A stretch of DNA of 5,517 nt from Acidobacteriota bacterium (GTDB taxonomy: Bacteria > Acidobacteriota > Blastocatellia > Pyrinomonadales > Pyrinomonadaceae): assembly GCA_020853255.1 (NCBI GenBank), contig JADYZI010000284.1, forward strand, positions 1 through 5,517. The letters run 5' to 3'. The notes beneath the pieces were generated by a model, which did no database searches, was not told the DNA's origin, and worked only from the letters and a program-made list of their open reading frames with translations. Shown piece after piece: positions 1-4,721 of the stretch. Every line of letters starts with the position of its first letter. Position 1 is the stretch's first letter. Position numbers and translations under genes: made by a program.

Positions 1-667
1 CGCGGACGCGGACCTTTCGTTTGATGGGCAGCAGTTCAAGTTCAGCACCTTCGCTGATCTCGCCGCTTGCAAGTGTTCCCGTGACGACCGTGCCGAATCC
101 TTTTACGACAAAGCTTCGGTCAACTGCCAGCAGTGTCACCTGATCGTTCCGCCTAATGCGGACCTCACCGGCCGCAGCGGCCAATGCGAGCTTTAGTTCA
201 TCAATTCCTTCACCGCTTGTAGAACTTACCGCGATGGCCGGTGCGTTTTCAAGAAATGAGCCTTCGACCAACTCAGCCGTATCCAGCCGCACAAGCTCAA
301 GCATCTCTTCATCCGCCAGGTCAGACTTTGTCAATACAACGATGCCGATGCGGACACCAAGCAAACGGCAGATGTCAAAATGCTCGCGCGTCTGCGGCAT
401 CACGCCTTCGTCCGCGGCGACGATTAGCAGAACAAGATCGATGCCGCTTGCACCGGCAAGCATGGTTTTGACAAACCGCTCATGCCCCGGCACATCGACA
501 AAGCCTATTTTGTGCTCGCCTAGATCAAGCTCGGCAAAGCCGAGATCAATTGTTATTCCGCGTTTTTTTTCTTCCGGAAGGCGGTCGGTATCGGTGCCGG
601 TCAGAGCTTTGATGAGGGTCGTCTTTCCATGATCGATATGCCCCGCCGTCCCGACGATGATGTTCAT
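1..667 (-). CDS. selB: SelB, selenocysteine-specific translation elongation factor (N-terminal part, cut by window edge)
   Basis: SelB is a GTPase related to EF-Tu that brings selenocysteinyl-tRNA to the ribosome at UGA codons marked by a SECIS hairpin. I translated 222 codons from the ATG at 667; the frame stays open to base 1, so the 3' end lies outside. The protein opens with the G1 loop GHIDHGKT (residues 9-16), then RGITID (36-41, switch I), DVPGH (58-62, G3), TKSD (113-116, G4) and a G5-like SS (about 146-147). An EF-Tu domain 2-like segment starts near residue 168 (FGTVVTGTL, then the ELLP region). DVPGH and the '[17 protein letters not shown]' style are typical of SelB rather than EF-Tu. 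The C-terminal winged-helix SECIS-binding domains should lie beyond the window. No good Shine-Dalgarno precedes the ATG, but the start fits the family exactly. It implies selA, selC, selD and at least one selenoprotein elsewhere. Confidence 0.95.
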   Translation of the reverse strand, partial: MNIIVGTAGHIDHGKTTLIKALTGTDTDRLPEEKKRGITIDLGFAELDLGEHKIGFVDVPGHERFVKTMLAGASGIDLVLLIVAADEGVMPQTREHFDICRLLGVRIGIVVLTKSDLADEEMLELVRLDTAELVEGSFLENAPAIAVSSTSGEGIDELKLALAAAAGEVRIRRNDQVTLLAVDRSFVVKGFGTVVTGTLASGEISEGAELELLPIKRKVRVR

Positions 668-761
668 AGAAAGTGTGGATGGTAAAAGCGTTTAGCGGTT
701 TCGTCTATTCGTTCGAGGAGGCAGAAGCCCGCACGAAATAAGGGCGAAATATGCCATTTTA

Positions 762-863
762 TTTTCGCGTGTTTCGTGCCTTTGTTTCGCGGATTTCGGG
801 GTAATGGTCGAAATCCCCGGCCACGAGATCAACAAAAGAAGCACGAAGAACACGAAAAAGAAA
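762..863. repeat. Imperfect palindromic intergenic repeat, CACGAA/TTTCG family
   Basis: The left arm (762-789) is built of units starting TTTCG at 763 and 772 and TTTGT at 781, a 9-bp step. The right arm (about 830-863) has the complementary units CAAAAGA, CACGAAG and CACGAAA at 833, 842 and 851, again 9 bp apart. Inside the arms a second hairpin, GGATTTCG (791-798) with CGAAATCC (810-817), closes a 11-nt loop. The element fills the gap between the DUF2442 gene and selB, which are on the same strand, and could fold in either strand's transcript. It is probably an interspersed, non-coding element; function unknown. Confidence 0.6.
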
Positions 864-919
864 CTCCTCACCGACAATGCCGCACACGCTGGCGCCAAAT
901 GGTCATTCCAGTCCAACAG

Positions 920-1162
920 TTATCGCAGCCGAAGCAGGCTTTCGACCGAAATATCCTCGTCGATCTCACGCCAGCGTATCCCGAGCCCGCCGCCGATCAG
1001 GTCCCAATTCTTTCGCTCCGACGTCGATGCACCCTCAAGCCGCGGAAACCAGCTAAGCGGCACCGAAATGATCCGCCCGTCCGCCAAACCCACGTTCAAC
1101 GCATCCTCCGCAAACGCCACTTCCACCGCCAACGGCTGAACTTCTACTGCTGATATGCTCAT
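920..1162 (-). CDS. Small DUF2442 family protein
   Basis: An 80-residue protein that I recognise as DUF2442. The two family signatures are present: DGR..SVPLSWFPRL (residues 28-42) and WDLIGGGLGIRWREIDEDISVESLL (53-77). The length is normal for the family and the domain fills the whole protein. There is no signal peptide or membrane segment, so it should be cytoplasmic. DUF2442 genes are often found beside a DUF4160 gene in a pair that resembles a toxin-antitoxin module; no DUF4160 partner is visible on either side here (1163-1277 is too short, 668-919 is repeat). The start is the ATG at 1162, preceded by a purine-rich run (AAGAAAAAG) that is only a weak ribosome binding site. Molecular function is not known; the family call itself is solid. 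Confidence 0.85.
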   Translation of the reverse strand: MSISAVEVQPLAVEVAFAEDALNVGLADGRIISVPLSWFPRLEGASTSERKNWDLIGGGLGIRWREIDEDISVESLLRLR

Positions 1163-1265
1163 ACTTTTTCTTGATCGAACTCTTTCTACTATACAGGATA
1201 AAGGAAAATCGCACCCATTTTTGATGAAGGAGCAGACAGATGATTCGAACTAGGAAGAAAGAGCG

Positions 1266-1271
1266 TACAAT
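1266..1271 (+). promoter_or_regulatory. Possible -10 box (TACAAT) for a leaderless transcript
   Basis: TACAAT matches the sigma-70 -10 consensus at 5 of 6 positions and ends six bases before the ATG at 1278, so transcription would start at or next to the A of the start codon. The best -35 at normal spacing (TTCGAA at 1244-1249 or a one-base shift) is poor. Weak call, made mainly because this gene has no properly spaced Shine-Dalgarno sequence. Confidence 0.3.
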
Positions 1272-1277
1272 AGAGGG

Positions 1278-1922
1278 ATGCGCCCAAACATTTTCGGATG
1301 CTTCCTCGTTGGCTCGATTAGCACATTCGCGTTCGCTCAGAATCCCGCGAACTGCCCGAACATTTCAGTATCAGGGCCGCCAGGAATTGTTCAACCAAAA
1401 GAAAAGTTTGTCTTCACCGGCGACGTCGAAGGCTATGTGCCGGCGAACACTTCATTTAGTTGGGAGGTTGTTGGTGGAACGATCGTTGAAGGTCAGGGTA
1501 CATTGAAAATATTCGTTGACGCTGACTGGAATCCGGGCGGCGCGACGATTACGGCTAAGTTAACTGTTCAGGGCCTCCCGGATGGCTGCCCGAAATCCGC
1601 GTCCGAAACCGGCAGTGTAATGATTGGTCCATCGCCGGTTTTGATCGACGAGTTTGGCAGGCTGCCGAATACTCGCTTCAAAACACGTCTTAATAAATTT
1701 TTTGCGGAACTGCGAAACAACCCGAACAATCAAGGTTATATCATCAACTACGGTACCGAAAAAGAAATGAAGTCACGCGAACGGGTGATAAGCGAAAACG
1801 TTAGATTTCGCAGGTTCGATAGCTCACGCCTAACCATCGTCAGAGGCGGCGAACACGTACGCGGATCGGTTTATACCAAGCTCTATCGCATTCCGCCCGG
1901 TGCGGATAATCCGGCGCCGTAG
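1278..1922 (+). CDS. Secreted protein with Ig/PKD-like domain and acidobacterial C-terminal domain, function unknown
   Basis: A 214-residue exported protein. Residues 1-20 form a short signal peptide (Arg at 2, hydrophobic 5-19, likely signal peptidase I cut after AFA, before Gln21). Residues about 28-116 look like an Ig or PKD-like beta domain (PPGIVQPKEKFVF, FSWEVVGGTIVEGQGTLKIFVD, ATITAKLTVQGLPDGCP). Cys26 and Cys104 flank it and could form a disulfide. Residues about 122-214 hold a second domain beginning LIDEFGRL and containing ELRNNPNNQGYIINYG (about 144-159), ending LTIVRGG...YRIPPGADNPAP. From memory this N- and C-terminal pairing recurs in secreted proteins of Acidobacteriota; the C-terminal part is faintly OmpA-like in layout, but I do not claim peptidoglycan binding. 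The ATG at 1278 is the only possible start after the in-frame TAG at 1251. It stands alone on its strand, 230 bases before perR. Confidence 0.8.
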   Translation: MRPNIFGCFLVGSISTFAFAQNPANCPNISVSGPPGIVQPKEKFVFTGDVEGYVPANTSFSWEVVGGTIVEGQGTLKIFVDADWNPGGATITAKLTVQGLPDGCPKSASETGSVMIGPSPVLIDEFGRLPNTRFKTRLNKFFAELRNNPNNQGYIINYGTEKEMKSRERVISENVRFRRFDSSRLTIVRGGEHVRGSVYTKLYRIPPGADNPAP

Positions 1923-1951
1923 GCGGAAATCCGCCAGGAAAGAATATTTTT
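1922..1951 (+). terminator. Weak hairpin and T-run after the secreted-protein gene
   Basis: GGCGG (1922-1926) and CCGCC (1931-1935) form a 5-bp GC stem with a four-base loop that overlaps the last base of the TAG stop codon. A run of five T follows only at 1947-1951, about 11 bases beyond the stem, so this is not a textbook intrinsic terminator. The position fits a transcript end. Confidence 0.3.
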
Positions 1952-2077
1952 ACCGTTGACTTCGTGGCCCTTGCGTCCATGTTTTGGCGCCGTTTTGTGA
2001 GGAGAAGTCTTCCAGCACAGTTCGCAATGAAAAAATGCTTAAGATCTCGGGCGACTAAGACCAGAGTCCACCAGCAC

Positions 2078-2106
2078 TTGACATTGATTAGGATTAGGAT
2101 TAGAAT
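2078..2106 (+). promoter_or_regulatory. Sigma-70 promoter of perR
   Basis: TTGACA at 2078-2083 is a perfect -35 box. After exactly 17 bases comes TAGAAT at 2101-2106, one mismatch from the -10 consensus. Transcription should begin near 2113, giving a leader of about 40 bases before the perR ATG at 2154. The -10 box sits inside the palindromic operator described separately, so a bound repressor would block RNA polymerase directly. Confidence 0.85.
2086..2103 (+). repeat. Three tandem GATTAG hexamers in the promoter spacer
   Basis: GATTAG occurs three times without interruption at 2086-2091, 2092-2097 and 2098-2103. The run fills most of the spacer between the -35 and -10 boxes and forms the outer left side of the PerR operator palindrome; the last copy overlaps the -10 box. 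Confidence 0.9.
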
Positions 2107-2120
2107 TATTCTAATCCTAA
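2094..2120. promoter_or_regulatory. PerR operator: perfect 13-1-13 palindrome with a PerR box at its core
   Basis: Bases 2094-2106 are the exact reverse complement of 2108-2120 around a single T at 2107. The central 15 bases (2100-2114), TTAGAATTATTCTAA, have the 7-1-7 form of the known Bacillus PerR box TTATAATNATTATAA and differ only by a symmetric change in each half. It overlaps the -10 box and expected start point of the promoter of a perR-like gene, the usual place for a repressor site. The box and geometry are seen; binding by the neighbouring regulator is inferred. Confidence 0.85.
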
Positions 2121-2153
2121 GTCGAGGCACAATGCTTTTGCCGCGGTGATTTG

Positions 2154-2558
2154 ATGGAAGATAGGAACACTAAAGAATTGGGTTTAACGAAGCAGCGTGA
2201 AGTTGTGCTGCGGGTCATTCGCGATGCGCATGGGCATTTGACGGCAAATGAGGTTTTTGGCGCGGCCAAGGATCTGCTGCCGACTATCAGTTTTGCAACC
2301 GTCTATAACTCGCTTCGGTATCTGAAAGACGCCGGACATATTGCGGAGATCAGCTTTGGGAACGGGGCGAGCCGATATGACCGGATGACGCACAGGCACG
2401 ATCATGCGATCTGTTCGGAGTGCGGAAAACTGGTCGATATCGAGATGAAAGTTCCGGCTTCGATCCTAAAAGAGGCGGCCGAGAGATCTAAATTCAAACC
2501 GGAATCATTGGAATTTACGCTCAGGGGCAAATGCCCGGAGTGTGCGGAAAGAAATTAA
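2154..2558 (+). CDS. perR: PerR-type peroxide-sensing repressor, Fur family
   Basis: A 134-residue Fur-family metalloregulator. Residues about 10-75 form the winged-helix DNA-binding domain (LTKQREVVL; recognition helix region TISFATVYNSLRYL, 44-57) and the rest is the dimerisation and metal domain. Two CxxC pairs, Cys87/Cys90 and Cys127/Cys130, make the structural zinc site. Alignment by eye with Bacillus PerR places His28, Asp76, His82, His84 and Asp95 at the five regulatory-metal ligands (H37, D85, H91, H93, D104). Asp rather than Glu at the second position favours PerR over Fur. In PerR, Fe-bound protein loses DNA binding when peroxide oxidises its histidine ligands. A TTG at 2151 also fits the frame, but GGTGA at 2145-2149 is correctly spaced only for the ATG at 2154. 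A PerR-box operator overlaps its own promoter and a peroxiredoxin gene follows, both supporting the role. Zur or Fur are less likely. Confidence 0.88.
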   Translation: MEDRNTKELGLTKQREVVLRVIRDAHGHLTANEVFGAAKDLLPTISFATVYNSLRYLKDAGHIAEISFGNGASRYDRMTHRHDHAICSECGKLVDIEMKVPASILKEAAERSKFKPESLEFTLRGKCPECAERN

Positions 2559-2639
2559 CCACAGAGGGCACGGAGAACCCAGAGATTTTCAAAAATTGGC
2601 GAAGCCTTATTACTCTGCGGCCTTTGTGCTCTCTGTGGT
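2558..2639. repeat. Palindromic intergenic repeat, ACCACAGAG family, copy 1
   Basis: The left arm is three exact 9-base units (ACCACAGAG at 2558, GGCACGGAG at 2567, AACCCAGAG at 2576). The right arm is three units on the opposite strand (CTCTGCGGC at 2613, CTTTGTGCT at 2622, CTCTGTGGT at 2631). The centre of 28 bases is unrelated. It starts on the last base of the perR stop codon and ends 29 bases before the peroxiredoxin start. In the transcript it would form a long hairpin between the two genes. Same family as 4587-4717. Confidence 0.9.
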
Positions 2640-2650
2640 GAATATTAAGT

Positions 2651-2656
2651 AAGGAG
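2651..2656 (+). promoter_or_regulatory. Shine-Dalgarno sequence of the peroxiredoxin gene
   Basis: AAGGAG is a strong anti-16S match, but it lies 12 bases before the ATG at 2669, longer than the usual 5-9. No nearer in-frame start codon exists, so the ATG at 2669 is kept. It lies just outside the repeat hairpin and therefore stays accessible. Confidence 0.6.
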
Positions 2657-2668
2657 ATAGAAACAAAC

Positions 2669-3250
2669 ATGGCAACTGCAACAGGAACAGCGACCGAGAA
2701 TACGGTCACATTGGCAAAGGTTGGACAACCGGCACCGGATTTTAACATGCCTTCGACGAAGGACATCGATACGCTGAAAGAGAATGTAAAGCTCGCGGAT
2801 TACAAGGGCAAATGGCTTATTCTGCTGTTTTACCCGCTCGACTTCACGTTTGTTTGCCCGACCGAACTTATTCATTTTTCGGACCGGCTTGAAGAATTTC
2901 AGGGCGTCGGCGCCGAGGTTGTCGGTGTTTCGACCGACTCGGTACACTCGCACCGCGCATGGCTGAAAACGCCTCAGGACCAGAACGGCATCGCGGGCGT
3001 AAAGTATCCGATCGCCTCGGACACGGGCGGCAAACTGGCCAAGGCATACAACATCCTGGTCGAAGATGCGAACATCGCCCTTCGCGGCCTGTTCATCATC
3101 AACCCCGAGGGCGTGCTCCAGTATTCGGTCATCCACGATCTGAATATTGGACGTTCGGTCGATGAAACCCTTCGCGTGCTGCAAGGTCTGCAAACCGGCG
3201 GCCTCTGTGCGGCCGACTGGACACCGGGACAGGAAAATTTGAAGGTGTAA
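2669..3250 (+). CDS. Typical 2-Cys peroxiredoxin (AhpC/Prx1 class)
   Basis: A 193-residue thiol peroxidase that reduces hydrogen peroxide and organic peroxides in the cytoplasm. The peroxidatic cysteine is Cys63 in DFTFVCPTE, within the family motif PxxxTxxC (Pro56, Thr60, Cys63); Arg139 completes the active site. The resolving cysteine is Cys180 in GGLCAADWTPG, so the disulfide forms between two subunits. The protein ends soon after WTPG and lacks the C-terminal YF tail, and the GGLG insertion before the arginine is absent. Eukaryotic-type sensitivity to overoxidation is therefore not expected. It lies 110 bases after perR on the same strand with no PerR box seen in the gap, so it may be read through from the perR promoter. 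The reductant is not encoded here as an AhpF; the thioredoxin-fold protein downstream is a possible but unproven partner. Whether to name it ahpC or prxU/bcp is left open. Confidence 0.95.
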   Translation: MATATGTATENTVTLAKVGQPAPDFNMPSTKDIDTLKENVKLADYKGKWLILLFYPLDFTFVCPTELIHFSDRLEEFQGVGAEVVGVSTDSVHSHRAWLKTPQDQNGIAGVKYPIASDTGGKLAKAYNILVEDANIALRGLFIINPEGVLQYSVIHDLNIGRSVDETLRVLQGLQTGGLCAADWTPGQENLKV

Positions 3251-3256
3251 AAGTTT

Positions 3257-3351
3257 TTTGAACGCGGATCGCGCGGATCAGGCGGATCTCATTGATCTGA
3301 ATAATTTCCGATCCGTTTTTATCCGCCGGATCCGCTTAATCCGCGTTCAAA
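3257..3351. repeat. Palindromic intergenic repeat, GCGGAT family, copy 1
   Basis: The outer 13 bases, TTTGAACGCGGAT (3257-3269), pair perfectly with 3339-3351. The left arm has GCGGATC at 3264, 3273 and 3282, exactly 9 bases apart; the right arm has ATCCGC-type units at 3321, 3330 and 3339, also 9 apart. It starts seven bases after the peroxiredoxin stop and ends before the next gene's ribosome site. It could act as an mRNA hairpin or partial terminator; no T-run follows directly, so it is not called a terminator. Confidence 0.9.
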
Positions 3352-3359
3352 TTCCATTT

Positions 3360-3364
3360 GAGGT
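3360..3364 (+). promoter_or_regulatory. Shine-Dalgarno sequence of the TlpA-like gene
   Basis: GAGGT lies nine bases before the ATG at 3374 and just downstream of the repeat. It decides for this ATG over the second ATG two codons later (3380). Confidence 0.6.
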
Positions 3365-3373
3365 AAAAGAAAC

Positions 3374-3853
3374 ATGCCAATGAGAATTGGAGACGCGCGG
3401 CCTTCGTTTGAGGGCGCGACCGAGTGGCTGAACGAACTGCAGGAAACCGCGGACGATTATGTCAACGGCCAGCCGACGCTGGTCTATTTTTGGGCGACGA
3501 GCTGCGGCATCTGCAAGGAAAATATGCCAAAGCTTCAGGAGCTAAAGGCAAAATATAAAGAACGTGGGCTAAAGACCGTAGCCATACACATGCCGCGATA
3601 TGAGGCCGACACCAATGTCGAAAATGTGCGCGAAGCGATAGCCGCGCACTGCATTGACGACGTCTGTGCCATCGATAACGAGCATAAGCTGAAAGACGCT
3701 TTTCTAAACGAGCAAGGCTGGGTGCCGGTCTATTATCTGTTCGATGCCGACCACAAACTGAAAAGCCGCGCCGCCGGCGAATTCGGTATCGGCGTAATTA
3801 CCGGAGCATTAGAAAAGATGTTCCCGGAACAGGCTGTCGAAGCTCAAGCGTAA
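3374..3853 (+). CDS. TlpA/ResA-like thioredoxin-fold protein (redoxin), cytoplasmic
   Basis: A 159-residue thioredoxin-fold protein. The active site is WATSCGICKENMP (residues 40-52) with the redox pair Cys44 and Cys47; the CGIC dipeptide differs from CGPC of thioredoxin. Pro118 in GWVPVYYLFD is the conserved cis-proline facing the active site. After the CxxC helix come LKTVAIHMPRYEAD (66-79) and KLKSRAAGEFG (128-138), the layout of the AhpC-TSA/redoxin TlpA branch. Most TlpA, ResA and DsbE proteins are exported and anchored, but this one has no signal peptide or membrane segment, so it should act in the cytoplasm. Two further cysteines, Cys93 and Cys98, lie in HCIDDVC. It follows the peroxiredoxin on the same strand after 123 bases, most of it a palindrome, so a role in thiol redox or in reducing the peroxiredoxin is reasonable inference, not shown. 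Confidence 0.87.
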   Translation: MPMRIGDARPSFEGATEWLNELQETADDYVNGQPTLVYFWATSCGICKENMPKLQELKAKYKERGLKTVAIHMPRYEADTNVENVREAIAAHCIDDVCAIDNEHKLKDAFLNEQGWVPVYYLFDADHKLKSRAAGEFGIGVITGALEKMFPEQAVEAQA

Positions 3854-3869
3854 GACCTTTAGGAATTTT

Positions 3870-3945
3870 TTGCCGCTGATTTTCGCGGATAACACGGATC
3901 TTCAAGAATTATTCCGTTCCGCACTATCCGTTGGATCTGCGGCAA
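3870..3945. repeat. Palindromic intergenic repeat, GCGGAT family, copy 2
   Basis: The ends TTGCCGC (3870-3876) and GCGGCAA (3939-3945) pair perfectly. The left arm has GCTGAT at 3875, GCGGAT at 3885 and ACGGAT at 3894. The centre contains AAGAATTATTC (3904-3914). It is about 83 percent identical to the next copy, 103 bases further on (63 of 76 positions by eye). It lies between two convergent genes, so it may help end both transcripts. Confidence 0.9.
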
Positions 3946-3971
3946 CATACTTTTCAAATCTTTAAGATGTT

Positions 3972-4049
3972 TTTGCCGCTGATTTGCGCGGATAGCACGG
4001 ATTTCTAAGAATTATTCTGATCCGCTTTATCTGTTAAATCCGCGGCAAA
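3972..4049. repeat. Palindromic intergenic repeat, GCGGAT family, copy 3
   Basis: The ends TTTGCCGC (3972-3979) and GCGGCAAA (4042-4049) pair perfectly; inner units GCTGAT, GCGGAT and ACGGAT are at 3978, 3988 and 3997. It is a direct duplicate of copy 2. It ends seven bases before the stop codon of the DUF4112 gene, which runs the other way. Its centre (4006-4020) resembles the PerR box of the perR operator at 13 of 15 positions. Confidence 0.9.
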
Positions 4050-4056
4050 CATATTT

Positions 4057-4575
4057 TCAGATCAGCGGCCTGCTGGTGAAGATGTAATAGAGAATAATTC
4101 CGCTGGCAATGATCGAACCGATCAGCAAAACCACCAGCAAACCGATGAGACCAAAAATAAACAGATAGTCGCTCGTTGTGCCTGTGTTCTTACCGGTCGC
4201 ACGCTCTCTTATTAAGTCCATGTTTCGCTTGTTTGACTTCCAAAAGAAATCAAAAGCGTCGCCAATGAACGGGATTGTCCCAACCAAATAGTCGATCCCG
4301 ATGTTCAAAGCCATCCGCAGCAGCGTTATCTTCGGCACGCCATACCGTACGCCGGCGAGCAGAATATAGAACGACGCAAACGAGGTGATCGTATCGCCGA
4401 CATTCGGTATCAGCCCGATGATCGCATCCAACCCAAACCGCCAACCGGTCCCCGGCACGCGGAACAGCCCGTCAAGATACCGCGAAAGATTCTCGAGCCC
4501 TTCCTCGATCTCGACCTTTCGCCGTTCTTCTTTTGTCATCCCGCCAAACGCCCAGCGAGGTTCGATATTTTGCAT
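4057..4575 (-). CDS. DUF4112 family membrane protein
   Basis: A 172-residue protein that I recognise as DUF4112. The domain covers residues about 28-125, with the signature LDGLFRVPGTGWRFGLDAIIGLIPNVGD. Two similar motifs, GLIPNVGD (54-61) and GTIPFIGD (99-106), each follow an Asp-containing hydrophobic stretch (LDAIIG, IDYLVG). They suggest two symmetric hairpins that enter the membrane. A clear transmembrane helix lies at about 138-166, followed by a short tail (TSRPLI); the N-terminal 30 residues are charged and probably cytoplasmic. No function is established for the family that I can name. The start is the ATG at 4575; Met13 (4539) is an alternative, and neither has a good Shine-Dalgarno. 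The gene converges on the TlpA-like gene across the two tandem repeats and is separated from the isomerase gene upstream by another repeat. Confidence 0.87.
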   Translation of the reverse strand: MQNIEPRWAFGGMTKEERRKVEIEEGLENLSRYLDGLFRVPGTGWRFGLDAIIGLIPNVGDTITSFASFYILLAGVRYGVPKITLLRMALNIGIDYLVGTIPFIGDAFDFFWKSNKRNMDLIRERATGKNTGTTSDYLFIFGLIGLLVVLLIGSIIASGIILYYIFTSRPLI

Positions 4576-4586
4576 GACAAATTTTT

Positions 4587-4717
4587 ACCACAGAGAACAC
4601 AGAGGTCACGGAGATTTCACAGCACTTCTCAACCAGGCGAGATCACGCCTTAGAGCAACAACATCAAATAGTTCAAACCTAACGAAATGCCTCAGCGGTC
4701 TCTGTGTCCTCTGTGGT
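4587..4717. repeat. Palindromic intergenic repeat, ACCACAGAG family, copy 2
   Basis: The left arm has three exact 9-base units (ACCACAGAG at 4587, AACACAGAG at 4596, GTCACGGAG at 4605). The right arm has three opposite units (CTCAGCGGT at 4691, CTCTGTGTC at 4700, CTCTGTGGT at 4709). The 77-base centre shares nothing obvious with the 28-base centre of copy 1. It fills nearly the whole space between the isomerase stop codon (4722) and the DUF4112 start (4575), so any read-through transcript carries it as a long hairpin. Confidence 0.9.
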
Positions 4718-4721
4718 GAAC

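Noticed and set aside
156..632. Long plus-strand open frame over the left part
   Set aside because: It is antisense to selB, whose GTPase motifs are unmistakable; the plus-strand product is low-complexity Ser/Arg-rich.
692..916. Minus-strand 74-codon open frame with a hydrophobic stretch (FFFVFFVLLLLI), just after the DUF2442 stop
   Set aside because: The hydrophobic part is the translation of the A-rich repeat arm (CACGAA units) and the frame crosses the palindrome; no family resemblance and no ribosome site.
1953..2077. Possible further degenerate repeat or small gene between the secreted protein and perR
   Set aside because: TTGACTTCGTGGCCCTTGCG vaguely recalls interspersed repeat units, but I see no matching arm, and the short open frames there have no ribosome site or family resemblance.
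2151..2153. TTG as start codon of perR
   Set aside because: It lies one base from GGTGA, too close; the ATG directly after it is spaced correctly.
2645..3193. Minus-strand 182-codon open frame
   Set aside because: Antisense to the peroxiredoxin gene; no recognisable domain.
3870..4049. Two direct repeats as a minimal CRISPR array
   Set aside because: The repeats are about 76 bases, only 83 percent identical, palindromic over their full length and have no cas genes nearby.
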